Source: Bacillota bacterium
GTDB taxonomy: Bacteria > Bacillota > UBA4882 > UBA8346
Length of the DNA: 64,000 nt
NCBI GenBank assembly: GCA_023426245.1
Contig: JAFABB010000019.1
Location: 1-64,000 of the forward strand
Direction of reading: 5' to 3'
Shown one piece after another: positions 1 to 9,234 of this stretch (the first letter of the stretch is position 1; each line of letters begins with the position of its first letter). A program made the translations under genes and the position numbers. Below the pieces are notes generated by a model. The model saw only the letters and a program-made list of their open reading frames with translations, was not told the origin of the DNA and ran no database searches.

Positions 1-113
1 TGACAATGGCGAGGGGGAACCACCCGTTCCCATCCCGAACACGGCAGTTAAGCCCCTCTGCGCTGATGGTACTTGTCGGGTAACCGGCTGGGAGAGTAAG
101 TCGTTGCCAGGAG
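1..113 (+). rRNA. rrf: 5S ribosomal RNA, 5' end cut by the window edge
   Basis: The first ~113 bases match the bacterial 5S pattern: the conserved loop block around 30-45 (CCCATCCCGAACACGG), then AAGCCCCTC, the GATGGTACTTG segment, and the closing GAGAGTAAGTCGTTGCC. Only a few bases of the 5' strand of helix I are missing, so the rest of an rRNA operon probably lies upstream. A tRNA-Asn follows about 160 bases downstream. Confidence 0.93.
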
Positions 114-122
114 TAATTTTTA

Positions 123-149
123 AAAGACCTCGGAAAATCCGGGGTCTTA
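123..149 (+). terminator. hairpin after the 5S gene, probable rRNA operon terminator
   Basis: AAGACCTCGGA and TCCGGGGTCTT form an 11-bp stem with one G-U pair and a two-base loop region, ten bases after the 5S end. It lacks a clear T-tract, so the role is inferred from position and stem stability. Confidence 0.5.
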
Positions 150-207
150 GATTCCAAAAAAATACTAAATAACGAGATTTTTCATTAGGACTTTTAAGAA
201 TTTTAGC

Positions 208-237
208 TTGACTTAAGAAAGTATCTTGTGTTATTAT
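208..237 (+). promoter_or_regulatory. promoter for tRNA-Asn
   Basis: TTGACT at 208-213, then 17-18 bases, then TTATTAT at 231-237. This is close to the sigma-A consensus and starts about 35 bases before the tRNA. Confidence 0.5.
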
Positions 238-271
238 ATTTAACGTCAACTGAATAAAGATTTTTTCACAC

Positions 272-346
272 TCCTCGATAGCTCAATGGTAGAGCACCCG
301 GCTGTTAACCGGGTGGTTGTTGGTTCGAGTCCAACTCGGGGAGCCA
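272..346 (+). tRNA. tRNA-Asn (anticodon GTT)
   Basis: Complete cloverleaf. The acceptor stem TCCTCGA pairs with TCGGGGA (one G-U). The anticodon stem CCCGG/CCGGG encloses loop CTGTTAA, giving anticodon GTT. The T arm contains GGTTCGAGTCC. Discriminator G is followed by an encoded CCA at 344-346. It is followed by a rho-independent terminator. Confidence 0.96.
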
Positions 347-370
347 TTTTATGTTTATCCGTCATGATTA

Positions 371-397
371 GTCTCTATCATTTAGAGACTTTTTTTA
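371..397 (+). terminator. rho-independent terminator of tRNA-Asn
   Basis: GTCTCTA and TAGAGAC form a 7-bp stem with a 5-base loop, directly followed by a run of seven T. Confidence 0.85.
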
Positions 398-417
398 TTT
401 GCCAAATTTAATTCAGG

Positions 418-446
418 TTGACAGAAAAGAAAATATCGTATTACAA
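418..446 (+). promoter_or_regulatory. sigma-A-type promoter of the M20 amidohydrolase gene
   Basis: A perfect TTGACA at 418-423, a 17-base spacer and TTACAA at 441-446. The start codon chosen for the next gene lies about 165 bases downstream. Confidence 0.6.
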
Positions 447-613
447 TTACAGGAATAGTAAAGATTTGTGTTTCTCTCTGATATAACAAATCGCTTTAGA
501 GCTGTTCCAAGGGTAGGCTTTTAAGAGGCATATTGCTGGGAAAGTTATCTGGGATTTCCATTTCTCATCAAGAAATCCGCTGTGAGTTAAAACGAAAAAA
601 GAAGGTTAAGAAG

Positions 614-1771
614 ATGGTAAAGGATTTCAACCAGGAGTTACTGGAATATTGCTCGGGAATCCGGCGGTATTTGCACCAAAATCCTGAATTAAGCTTTTGT
701 GAAAATTCCTCAGCGGAATTTATCATTCGGGAATTGCAAGAAATAGGAATTGAAGGCTATAGAATAGCTAAAACTGGCGTTTATGCGATCCTGGACTCGG
801 GAAATCCAGGACCGCTTGTCGCTATTCGTGCTGATATTGATGCGCTGCCCCTTCAGGAAAAAAGTTCAGTGCCTTATATTTCAAAGGTACCAGGAGTTAT
901 GCATGCATGTGGACATGATGGTCATACCGCTATTTTATTAGGTCTTGCGAAATCCATTATAGAAAATCCTATACAGATTAAAGGAAAATTGATGTTGTTA
1001 TTTCAGCCAGCTGAAGAAACCCCTCCGGGTGGTGCGTTGGAAATAATTAAAAGTGGAATTCTCAACGAGGCGGATTATATTTTGGGTTCTCATTTGACCA
1101 ATCAACTTCTTTTAGGTCAAATCGGGATCCGTTCCGGTAACGTTATGGCCTCAATTGATCGCTTTTCGGTGGGTATTACTGGCAAAGGGGGTCATGGCTC
1201 AACACCTCACCGTTGTGTCGACCCAATTATAGCCGGGGCCTATTTGGTTACAGCCTGGCAGACGATCGTTAGCCGTAATACGGACCCAATGGAACCGACA
1301 GTACTCACGACAGCTACCTTTACGGCCGGCTCAAATTTTAACATCATACCGGAGGAGGCTGTGATTACTGGTAGCGTTCGATCCTTGTCAGAAACAGTAA
1401 GAGCAGCTATAGAAAACAGGTTTTATACAATAACTCAAGAAGTTTGCGATGCATTTGGCGTAAGTTGTGAAATTTCTTATGAACAAGGTTATCCGGTACT
1501 GAGTTGTTGTGAGGGGTTGACTGATAAAATTAAGGGATGGTTCAAAGAAACTTTCGGAGAAAATATGATTACTGAGCCGCCAATGATTATGTGGAGTGAA
1601 GACTTTGCGTATTATGGAAAAAAGGCCCCAATTGTTTATTTCTTCATTGGAGCCCGCAATGAAAAGAGGGGCTACATATATGAAAACCATAACCCCCAAT
1701 TTGATTTCGATGAGGAAGCAATGCTTGTTGGAATCAATACATATCGGATTATTTTAAAGAATATAGAGTAA
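614..1771 (+). CDS. M20 family amidohydrolase (N-acyl-amino acid/hippurate hydrolase type)
   Basis: A 385-residue cytoplasmic metallohydrolase that should cleave an amide bond in N-acylated amino acids or related compounds. Family motifs are in order: IRADIDALPL at about 72-81, HACGHDGHTA at 97-106 (metal-binding Cys/His/Asp), QPAEE at about 131-135 (catalytic and metal-binding Glu pair), and SEDFAYY near the C-terminus. Length and motif order match the M20D group. The reading frame opens further upstream at a TTG (533), but ATG 614 is preferred because AAGAAGG lies 8 bases before it and the family homology begins there. The acyl substrate cannot be read from sequence. The gene appears monocistronic behind its own promoter. 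Confidence 0.88.
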   Translation: MVKDFNQELLEYCSGIRRYLHQNPELSFCENSSAEFIIRELQEIGIEGYRIAKTGVYAILDSGNPGPLVAIRADIDALPLQEKSSVPYISKVPGVMHACGHDGHTAILLGLAKSIIENPIQIKGKLMLLFQPAEETPPGGALEIIKSGILNEADYILGSHLTNQLLLGQIGIRSGNVMASIDRFSVGITGKGGHGSTPHRCVDPIIAGAYLVTAWQTIVSRNTDPMEPTVLTTATFTAGSNFNIIPEEAVITGSVRSLSETVRAAIENRFYTITQEVCDAFGVSCEISYEQGYPVLSCCEGLTDKIKGWFKETFGENMITEPPMIMWSEDFAYYGKKAPIVYFFIGARNEKRGYIYENHNPQFDFDEEAMLVGINTYRIILKNIE

Positions 1772-1809
1772 AGGGATTGGTGTATGGATAAGCAGAATAA
1801 AGAAATCGG

Positions 1810-2676
1810 ATGCAAAAGTACTGGAAAGGTTTAAGCGGTGGTGAAATGGAGACAATGATTTTTAAAGCATTTTCAATTTCAAATGAAATTGATCTCAATA
1901 AAATTGCGGTAGCGTGCAATATCAGAAAAAAATATATATGGGAAGAACCTTTGATTCTTCAAAAGGAATTACTAGAAAAGATCTTGGGTTATGATTTGCT
2001 TCCCAAAAAGCTGGTCCTGATTTTTTCTTTTGGTAGTGTGGTATTCATCAATAACACCCAAACTGAAATTGAAAACTTTTTTAAATACTTACACCGTTTT
2101 CAACCCGCTATCGATCTTCAAAACATCCCGGATTATTCGGATGACTATGAACTTAGAATCAATGATTCTTCTGGATTGGAATTTACTGACCAATATGTGA
2201 ATGTTCCTACGTTCGCCGATTTTTATCCTGAATTGATTTCCACAGTTATTGCCAAGTCAGTAGCACTCGAAAGAATTGAAGAACACCTGGAGACGATTTT
2301 AGATAAGGTTGAAGGGGTTATTGATCGCCTGGAAAAAGGAAAACTCCATATTAGCGATAAAGAAGTGGCCAGGGCCACGGCTCAAATTGTTCGTCATGAA
2401 TACAATACTATCGCCTATATCATGATTCTGGATAAACCCGATACTACCTGGATTCATAGTCTAGCCGGTACATTTTATGACCAGATGGCTGACTTTTTCG
2501 AGCTGAATGATAGATACGAAATATTGCAGCATAAAACGAATACGCTAAAAAATATTCTGGACGGATTTACTTCAGTAAGTCACTCCATCCGGATGTTTCG
2601 TCTGGAATGGGCTGTGGTTATTTTGTTTATCTTGGAAGTTGTTATTATGGTGGTAGAGGATTGGGTTTCGAAATAA
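1810..2676 (+). CDS. RMD1/RMND1 (DUF155) family membrane-anchored protein
   Basis: About 288 residues. The segment KLVLIFSFGSVVFINN near residues 75-90 and the preceding EIDLNKIA block are typical of the DUF155 family, related to yeast Rmd1/Sif2 and mitochondrial RMND1. A single hydrophobic helix lies at about 268-284 (AVVILFILEVVIMVV), so the protein is probably C-terminally tail-anchored with the bulk in the cytoplasm. No biochemical role is established for bacterial members. The start is uncertain: ATG 1810 has only a weak ribosome site, and ATG 1846 is an alternative in the same frame. A terminator follows. Confidence 0.72.
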   Translation: MQKYWKGLSGGEMETMIFKAFSISNEIDLNKIAVACNIRKKYIWEEPLILQKELLEKILGYDLLPKKLVLIFSFGSVVFINNTQTEIENFFKYLHRFQPAIDLQNIPDYSDDYELRINDSSGLEFTDQYVNVPTFADFYPELISTVIAKSVALERIEEHLETILDKVEGVIDRLEKGKLHISDKEVARATAQIVRHEYNTIAYIMILDKPDTTWIHSLAGTFYDQMADFFELNDRYEILQHKTNTLKNILDGFTSVSHSIRMFRLEWAVVILFILEVVIMVVEDWVSK

Positions 2677-2712
2677 GTATAATTAATTTATATTGATAAT
2701 TGGCACCATTTT

Positions 2713-2744
2713 AAAACCATGGCAAATCAATGGTTTATTTTTTT
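2713..2744 (+). terminator. rho-independent terminator
   Basis: AAACCAT (2714-2720) and ATGGTTT (2730-2736) form a perfect 7-bp stem followed by ATTTTTTT. It separates the DUF155 gene from the nuclease-helicase gene. Confidence 0.75.
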
Positions 2745-2949
2745 ACGGGAAGGAAATTTTCTTCGTAGTTAGTCAAATTGAGGATTTTTTTTGCAGGTTT
2801 ATATTCCGTAATTGTTGAAATAAGCATACTTGAAAAATAATGATCAGAACAATTTTGAGGATGGAAGTCCATGTGTCTTGGGAAAATCCTCCTCGCTTTG
2901 TTTTGATAAGCAGGTATAAAAAACTATTCAATCTGTAGGAGTGATTTTT

Positions 2950-5900
2950 TTGCCTTGGGTCGCTGACTTACATATTCATTCCCATTTTTCCATGGCTACC
3001 AGTAAAGAATGTAACCCGCAAAACCTGCACCGTTGGGCCGGATTAAAGGGTGTTTCATTAGTCGGCAGCGGTGATTTTACACACCCCGGTTGGCGGAAGG
3101 AACTACGGGATAATCTTATCCCGGCAGAATCAGGGTTTTATAGACTTAAAGAAACAGTAGCCCAGGAAATTCCGGGTGCCCCGGAAGTCCGTTTTGTGAT
3201 AACCGGTGAACTCAGTACGATATATAAAAAGAACGGCCGGGTAAGGAAAGTTCATCATCTAGTAGTACTGCCTTCCCTAGAAACAGCGGATGCCATTAGC
3301 GATAAGTTGGAAGAGTTGGGTATGAATATTCGCGCAGATGGCAGACCTATTTTGGGTATGGATAGTCGCCGTTTGCTCGAACTTATACTGGGTGTCTGCC
3401 CGGAAGTAATCTTTATTCCGGCACATATTTGGACTCCTCATTTTTCGGTTTTTGGTTCAAATTCCGGTTTTGATGATATTTCGGAATGTTATGAAGATCT
3501 AACCCAATATATTTTTGCCTTGGAGACCGGATTGTCGTCGGATCCCGCCATGAACTGGCGATGGTCGGCACTGGATCGTTATACCTTGGTATCCAATTCT
3601 GATGCTCACAATCCAACCAATTTGGCCAGAGAAGCCAATCTTTTTAATGGAGAGTTCTCATATCAGGGTTTGAAACATGCCCTTCAGCACAAGGATAGGG
3701 AGCAATTTGCCGGAACTCTTGAATTTTTCCCGGAAGAAGGGAAATATCATTATGATGGTCATCGAAATTGTGAGGTCTGCCTCACTCCCGAAGAGACAAT
3801 TTTAAAAGCCGGTAACTGCCCGGTTTGTGGGAGAAAGGTTACTGTGGGTGTGCTTCACCGGGTCATTGAACTTGCAGACCGTCCGGCTGGTTTTAAACCC
3901 GCAGATTTCTCCCCTTATGAAAGCTTAGTTCCCTTACGGGAAATTATTGGATCGGCCATCCATAGTGGTGTAACTTCTCAAAAGGTCGTAGGGTTATATT
4001 TTGATTTATTGAGAAGTTTTGGGCCTGAGTTAACGGTTTTACGGGAAACGGACCTGGCGGATATTGCTAAGGTTTCGGGAGTTTTAGTGGCTGAGGGTAT
4101 ACGGCGTTTACGAGTTGGTGAAGTTTCAATACAACCAGGCTATGACGGAGCTTATGGAGTTATTTCGGTACTCCGGGAAGATGATCGTCAAGCTTTGAAA
4201 GGTCAGGCTGCTCTTTTTGAACCGGATACGGTTATCGAAAAACCTAAAGGACCGTTATTAGGTTCGATCATGAAAGAAATTGCCTCCCAGATTGAAAAAG
4301 GAGTTGACTCTGCTTTTAAACCTCAGTCCACTTCGACGGAACGTGAATTGAGCCAGGAACAGTTAGATATAATTCGTACCGATCAGGCGGTTTCCGTGGT
4401 TATTGCCGGTCCGGGTGCGGGGAAAACACGAACGCTGGTAGAAAGAATCGCTTTTTTAATTCAAGAAAGAGATGTGAATCCTGGAGAAATAACTGGAGTA
4501 ACATTTACTAATAAAGCAGCTGCAGAGCTTAAAACCAGAGTAATAACGCTATTCAAGGGCGATAAAAGAGTCAATCGATTAAATCTAGGTACCTTTCATA
4601 GTATTGCTTGGCGGATTATCAATCAAACCCCGCAGCTTCATTCTTTCAAACTTTTAGACGAGTATGAAGCCAGAGATGTTATTGAGGAAGTACTACGGCG
4701 GAACCGTGTTCCGATGACTGCCCGCGAGGCGGCTTTGGTTATCTCTTTGGTGAAAAATAAATATCTTTGGGACACCGAATTAACAATACCATCAAAAGTT
4801 TCCGAGATATATCAGGCTTATCAGGAAAGTTTACAGCAATACCAGCGTATGGATTTTGATGATGTTTTGTTACATACTATTGACTTATGGGAACAAAATC
4901 CTGACTGGCTTTTGCCCATAAAGCAGCAATTTCGATACATATTAGTTGATGAATTTCAGGATATTAACCCGATTCAATACAAATTAATTAAATTATGGGC
5001 CGAAGACAACCAAAATTTGATGGTTATCGGCGATCCGAATCAGTCGATTTATGGTTTCCGGGGGGCTAGTGCTCGTTTTTTCAAGGAACTTGAAACCGAA
5101 AAAGCTCTTCCCAAGGCTGTTTCATACCATCTTAGTCGCAATTACCGGGCTTCTTCGATTTTGGTTAAGGCGGCCAATTCGTTGATTTCCCAGCAATACC
5201 GGCAAACCCTACCGCAAAATAGTCAGGTAAATCCGTCGGTTATCGTTCATTTGGAAGCATCCAGCGAAAAAGATGCCGCAAAGTTTATCGTAAATGAGAT
5301 AAACGATTTGCTTGGGGGAGCAACCATGATCATGGCCCATAACCGAAGAGGAAAAGGAAGTAATAAAATATTATTTAATGCCGGTTCGTACAGTTTCAAC
5401 GATGTGGCGATTTTGTACCGCACCGCAAAACAAGCGCTTGTAATAGAACATGCGTTAGCAGCCGCAGGACTCCCTTGCCGGGTAGTAGGGCCAACTGGAA
5501 CCTTGGAGGCTTCAACCGTAAAGGACTTTATAACATTTTTTCGCTACCTTTATGAACCGGATGACATCTTTTTGCTCCGGGCGAATTTGCGGCAACCCCG
5601 TTGGGGTTTTAAAAACGCGGATGTTGATGAGTTGATAGACTTGATTAAGCTTCAACCTACAAATCAATTGAGCGATCTATTGGCTGCCGAGCTGGCGCCC
5701 GAAAAGCTTAATCAACTGCGGCAATTTCATGGTGTTGTACAATATTATAAAGACCAAATGAACAAGAAAACTTCTGAGATCGTTGATGATTGGGTATTGA
5801 GAATGGACCCGGTGGAAACCGAGGAATTGGAAAGATTTAAAAAGATTTGCGAGAATTACCGGAACTTAGATGATTTGTTTCGCGCTTTGCCGCTTGCGCT

Positions 5901-6270
5901 TGAGGCCGATATTTTCCGGAAAGGTGATAAGACGGTCGGTACTGAAGCGATTACACTTTCAACAATCCACGCAGCCAAGGGATTAGAGTTCCCGGTTGTC
6001 TTTATTGCCGGTGTAGAAGAGGGTCTGTTACCCTATGGTACTGAGCCGGTCCCGGATACGGTTAACGAAGAACAAAGATTATTCTACGTAGGTGTAACCA
6101 GAGCTAAACAGCAGCTATATTTGATGAATTCGCAGTTCCGGACTCGATATGGAGAGCAAGTACCCGTTGAAGCCTCACGCTTTTTTAAACTCTTTCCTTC
6201 GGATGTGATAGAAAAGGTGGTGGCAAAGAGTCATGAAGGGCAAGCCAAACAGTTGGAATTGTTTAGCTAA
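2950..6270 (+). CDS. endonuclease Q-like PHP nuclease fused to a UvrD/PcrA-type helicase
   Basis: About 1106 residues with two enzymes in one chain. The N-terminal ~420 residues match the PHP-type endonuclease Q/YqxK (TIGR00375) family: ADLHIHSHFS metal motif at the start, a downstream SNSDAHNP motif, a four-Cys zinc site (CEVC and CPVC near 274-293) and a helix-hairpin-helix-like stretch. EndoQ enzymes nick DNA 5' of deaminated bases. The rest is an SF1A helicase: GPGAGKT (~487), DEFQD (~667), GDPNQSIYGFRGA, SRNYRAS, TIHAAKGLEF and FYVGVTRAK. TTG 2950 is preferred over GTG 2941 because TAGGAGTG sits about 8 bases before it. The fusion suggests nicking and strand unwinding are coupled in repair. 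Both motif sets look intact. Confidence 0.88.
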   Translation: MPWVADLHIHSHFSMATSKECNPQNLHRWAGLKGVSLVGSGDFTHPGWRKELRDNLIPAESGFYRLKETVAQEIPGAPEVRFVITGELSTIYKKNGRVRKVHHLVVLPSLETADAISDKLEELGMNIRADGRPILGMDSRRLLELILGVCPEVIFIPAHIWTPHFSVFGSNSGFDDISECYEDLTQYIFALETGLSSDPAMNWRWSALDRYTLVSNSDAHNPTNLAREANLFNGEFSYQGLKHALQHKDREQFAGTLEFFPEEGKYHYDGHRNCEVCLTPEETILKAGNCPVCGRKVTVGVLHRVIELADRPAGFKPADFSPYESLVPLREIIGSAIHSGVTSQKVVGLYFDLLRSFGPELTVLRETDLADIAKVSGVLVAEGIRRLRVGEVSIQPGYDGAYGVISVLREDDRQALKGQAALFEPDTVIEKPKGPLLGSIMKEIASQIEKGVDSAFKPQSTSTERELSQEQLDIIRTDQAVSVVIAGPGAGKTRTLVERIAFLIQERDVNPGEITGVTFTNKAAAELKTRVITLFKGDKRVNRLNLGTFHSIAWRIINQTPQLHSFKLLDEYEARDVIEEVLRRNRVPMTAREAALVISLVKNKYLWDTELTIPSKVSEIYQAYQESLQQYQRMDFDDVLLHTIDLWEQNPDWLLPIKQQFRYILVDEFQDINPIQYKLIKLWAEDNQNLMVIGDPNQSIYGFRGASARFFKELETEKALPKAVSYHLSRNYRASSILVKAANSLISQQYRQTLPQNSQVNPSVIVHLEASSEKDAAKFIVNEINDLLGGATMIMAHNRRGKGSNKILFNAGSYSFNDVAILYRTAKQALVIEHALAAAGLPCRVVGPTGTLEASTVKDFITFFRYLYEPDDIFLLRANLRQPRWGFKNADVDELIDLIKLQPTNQLSDLLAAELAPEKLNQLRQFHGVVQYYKDQMNKKTSEIVDDWVLRMDPVETEELERFKKICENYRNLDDLFRALPLALEADIFRKGDKTVGTEAITLSTIHAAKGLEFPVVFIAGVEEGLLPYGTEPVPDTVNEEQRLFYVGVTRAKQQLYLMNSQFRTRYGEQVPVEASRFFKLFPSDVIEKVVAKSHEGQAKQLELFS

Positions 6271-6299
6271 ATTAAAAGAAAATAATGGGGGTAAATCAA

Positions 6300-7100
6300 T
6301 TGATCATTATTGGAGAACGAATTAACAGTAGTCGTAAAGCGATAGCTCCGGCAATTCTAGCCAGGGATTATCAATTGATATCACAGGAAGCCGGTTTACA
6401 AATTGCAGCAGGTGCTACTTATATTGATGTAAATTGCGGTACTCTGATGGAAGAAGAACCGGAAACCTTGGAATGGCTGGTAAAAACGGTTCAGGGTGCT
6501 GCCGAAGGAAGCCTTTGTTCCCTCGATAGTCCAAATCCAATTGCTTTGGAGAGGGCTTTAAAGGTACATCAAGGAAAACCGTTAGTGAATTCTATTACTG
6601 GGGAACAACAGCGGTTAGCTGCAATATTGCCGTTGGTTAGAGACTACAAGACAGCTATTGTAGCCTTGGCGATGGATGATAACGGTATGCCAGAGACGGC
6701 CGACGAACGTTTTAAAATAGCAGCAGAATTAGTCAATCAATTGGCAAAAGCCGGTATTGATCTTTCGGATATTTATCTGGATCCGATGGTTCGCCCAATA
6801 AGTACCGGTGGTCAATATGGTAGGATAGTCTTTGAAACCATTCAGAAAGTCAATCAAGAATTTCCAGGAATCCATACTATCTGCGGTCTCTCGAATATCT
6901 CCTTTGGATTACCTGCGCGGAAAGTGCTAAATCAAACTTTTTTGATTATGTCAATGATGGCTGGGCTTGATTCAGCAATTCTTGATCCTTTGGATAAACG
7001 ATTAATGTCGTTGCTACAGGCTGCTGAAGTTTTACTGGAACAGGATGAATACGCTTTAAATTTTATCACCGCTTTTCGTGAAGAAAAATTGGAATTTTAG
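6300..7100 (+). CDS. acsE: methyltetrahydrofolate:corrinoid protein methyltransferase (AcsE-like)
   Basis: A 266-residue TIM-barrel protein of the pterin-binding (DHPS-like) family. The opening IIIGERINSS, the AGATYIDVNCGT strand, SLDSPNP and DPMVRPIS are characteristic of AcsE/MeTr, which moves the methyl group of methyl-THF to the corrinoid iron-sulfur protein of the Wood-Ljungdahl pathway. TTG 6300 is preferred over ATG 6285 because TGGGGGT is placed about 8 bases before it and homologues begin at this point. folD follows 10 bases later, so the two form a one-carbon unit. The CO dehydrogenase/acetyl-CoA synthase genes are not in the window, so a different methyl acceptor cannot be excluded. 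Confidence 0.83.
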   Translation: MIIIGERINSSRKAIAPAILARDYQLISQEAGLQIAAGATYIDVNCGTLMEEEPETLEWLVKTVQGAAEGSLCSLDSPNPIALERALKVHQGKPLVNSITGEQQRLAAILPLVRDYKTAIVALAMDDNGMPETADERFKIAAELVNQLAKAGIDLSDIYLDPMVRPISTGGQYGRIVFETIQKVNQEFPGIHTICGLSNISFGLPARKVLNQTFLIMSMMAGLDSAILDPLDKRLMSLLQAAEVLLEQDEYALNFITAFREEKLEF

Positions 7101-7110
7101 AGGTGCCGAC

Positions 7111-7959
7111 ATGTCTGCTAATATTATTGATGGGAAAGCCCTAGCGGCCAAAATTAAAGCAGAGTTAAAATTGAAAATTATCGACTTGACGCTAAAGGGG
7201 AGACAGCCTGGTTTGGCTGTCGTGATTGTAGGGGACAACCCATCTTCCCGTAAGTATGTTAATATGAAAAAGAAAGCTTGTGCCGAGTTGGGCATTTATT
7301 CCCAGGAACACGCTTTGACTGGAGAAGCTACCCAAGCTGAATTAATCCGGTTAATCGATAATCTGAATCAAGACCCCAAAATCCATGGGATTTTAGTCCA
7401 ATTGCCTTTGCCAGGACAATTGAATGAAGCTCAGATTATTGAAAGGATTTCGCCATCAAAAGATGTTGATGGGTTTCATCCGATTAATGTGGGTAAATTG
7501 TTGATCGGCATTCCGGGTTTTATATCATGCACTCCGGCGGGGGTCATGGAACTTATTAAGGCGACCGAGGTATCAATAATAGGAAAAGAGTGCGTTGTAG
7601 TCGGCCGCAGTAACATTGTAGGCAAGCCTCAAGCAATGTTGCTTTTAAGAGAACACGGCACAGTTACTGTTTGTCATTCTAAAACCAGCGATCTTGAGGT
7701 AATTTGCAGAAGAGCTGATATATTAGTTGTAGCGGCCGGCAAGCCCGAACTCATCAGGGGTGACATGGTGAAAGCGGGAGCAGTGGTGATAGATGTTGGC
7801 ACAAGTGTTAACGCTGCAGGGAAGCTCGTCGGAGATGTTCATTTTGATTCCGTGGCGGAAGTGGCTGGTTGGTTGACTCCGGTTCCGGGTGGAGTAGGAC
7901 CGATGACGATTGCAATGTTAATGAAAAACACAGTGGAAAGTGCTTGGGGAATGTTATGA
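7111..7959 (+). CDS. folD: bifunctional methylene-THF dehydrogenase/methenyl-THF cyclohydrolase
   Basis: A 282-residue cytoplasmic enzyme interconverting 5,10-methylene-, methenyl- and 10-formyl-THF with NADP(H). Visible motifs are ARKYVNMKKK-type substrate-site residues (SRKYVNMKKKAC), the GILVQLPLP strand, KDVDGFHP, CTPAGVMEL, the nucleotide-binding VVGRSNIVGKP and PVPGGVGPMT. The ATG at 7111 is chosen because AGAGGTG lies just before it; an in-frame ATG at 7078 overlaps the upstream gene. Co-location with the acsE-like gene indicates a role in one-carbon flow. Confidence 0.96.
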   Translation: MSANIIDGKALAAKIKAELKLKIIDLTLKGRQPGLAVVIVGDNPSSRKYVNMKKKACAELGIYSQEHALTGEATQAELIRLIDNLNQDPKIHGILVQLPLPGQLNEAQIIERISPSKDVDGFHPINVGKLLIGIPGFISCTPAGVMELIKATEVSIIGKECVVVGRSNIVGKPQAMLLLREHGTVTVCHSKTSDLEVICRRADILVVAAGKPELIRGDMVKAGAVVIDVGTSVNAAGKLVGDVHFDSVAEVAGWLTPVPGGVGPMTIAMLMKNTVESAWGML

Positions 7960-7995
7960 TTGATTAAAAGAGGGCCAGGGAAGTCACTTGAAATC

Positions 7996-9078
7996 TTAAT
8001 GAACCCCCATCTCATCGTCTTTCAATGTTTTGACGACAAACAAGGTTAAATCCTTTTTTAAATCTTTCTCCTCCGGTTCCTTTATCAAATTACCGTTTTG
8101 ATCCCACATCATTTTAATTAAGGGCCGGGCTGGAAATTCCCTGTTGACATGGATAACGATTCCTTTTTGGCCGTTGTTTAGGAGAACCATGCTTCCAATC
8201 GGGAAAGGAGCTATATTTTCTAAAAAGACTTTTGATAATTTGGGATCAAATTGATTGGGTCCTTGGTCACGAATATATTCAACCACTTCTTGGGGTAAAT
8301 ATCTTTTCCGATAGATCCGGTCTGTTGACATTGCATCATAAACATCAGCGAGAGCCACGATACGTGCGGGTTCGCAGATTTCCATACCTCGAAGACCTAA
8401 CGGATATCCTGAGCCGTCGAATCGCTCATGGTGTTGCCAAGCGATGAAAGCTTCTTCCTCACTAATATTTTTACTTTTCATAAGGATATCATAACCTAGA
8501 GAGGGATGTTTCTTGATTTCTTCGTATTCTTTCTGTGTGAGATTGCCTTTTTTGTTGAGGATTTTTAAGGGAATCTTTGATTTGCCGACATCATGAAGGA
8601 GGGCTCCAGTACCAAGTTGTTTTAATTGCGGATAATTATAACACAAGGTAATTCCGGTCATGAGGGATAATATGCAAACAGCAACATTGTGCGCGTAATG
8701 ATAATCATTCATGGCCCTAATCTCTACTAAGTTGTATAGAATATCGTGATTTTCAAATAATTCATCAATGATCCGGACAATGACTTGGTGAATATCTTCT
8801 CCATCCAAGGTTTTGTCTTGGCGAATGTTATTCATTACCTCTTTGGTGATTCGCGTTGCTTCATTTTTCGTTTGAGTTTTAACCAATTCATCAACTTCGA
8901 TTTTTCCGATATATTTATCAGAAATGTAAACAGTGGACACGCCGAATTGTTTTAATTTTTCAATGAAATTGTCACTTAAGCGGGTTCCTGCAGCAAGTAA
9001 AGTGTTTCCATCAGCGGAATAGATGTTTTTAGCCAAGTGCATTTGATTGGTTACGCTGTTGATTGACAAAATGAGCAT
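7996..9078 (-). CDS. HD-GYP domain protein, probable c-di-GMP phosphodiesterase
   Basis: A 360-residue soluble protein. An N-terminal ~110-residue region of unknown fold is followed by a full HD-GYP domain: LLHDVGKSKIP (His162-Asp163), HHERFDGSGYP (216-226) and DVYDAMSTDRIYRKR. HD-GYP enzymes hydrolyse cyclic di-GMP. The leader of this transcript contains a class I c-di-GMP riboswitch, so enzyme level should respond to its own substrate. TTGGAGAA precedes the ATG. The gene is convergent with folD and no terminator is visible in the 36-base gap. Confidence 0.92.
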   Translation of the reverse strand: MLILSINSVTNQMHLAKNIYSADGNTLLAAGTRLSDNFIEKLKQFGVSTVYISDKYIGKIEVDELVKTQTKNEATRITKEVMNNIRQDKTLDGEDIHQVIVRIIDELFENHDILYNLVEIRAMNDYHYAHNVAVCILSLMTGITLCYNYPQLKQLGTGALLHDVGKSKIPLKILNKKGNLTQKEYEEIKKHPSLGYDILMKSKNISEEEAFIAWQHHERFDGSGYPLGLRGMEICEPARIVALADVYDAMSTDRIYRKRYLPQEVVEYIRDQGPNQFDPKLSKVFLENIAPFPIGSMVLLNNGQKGIVIHVNREFPARPLIKMMWDQNGNLIKEPEEKDLKKDLTLFVVKTLKDDEMGVH

Positions 9079-9127
9079 TTTTTCTCCAAAACATAAAAGT
9101 AATCAAATAAAAAACAACATTAATTTA

Positions 9128-9215
9128 GGCGACCCGGCGATCATAGCATTTTAAAAAAAGGCCTTAGACCCGTAGTTTTGCGTCTCCGGTTTTCACCGGA
9201 TTTGCCTTTATCGAT
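9128..9215 (-). ncRNA. c-di-GMP-I (GEMM) riboswitch aptamer
   Basis: Read on the reverse strand, the segment carries the GEMM-I hallmarks in order: GGCAAATCC, a GGTGAAAACC-type hairpin with a GNRA-like tetraloop, GACGCAAAAC, ACGGGTCTAAGGC, then ATGCTATGATCGCCGGG ending in TCGCC. It lies between a promoter (9235-9263) and the HD-GYP start codon, about 50 bases from the gene. No clear intrinsic terminator is seen between aptamer and gene, so control could be translational or use a weak hairpin. Confidence 0.92.
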
Positions 9216-9234
9216 TATGTTGTTTATCATATTT

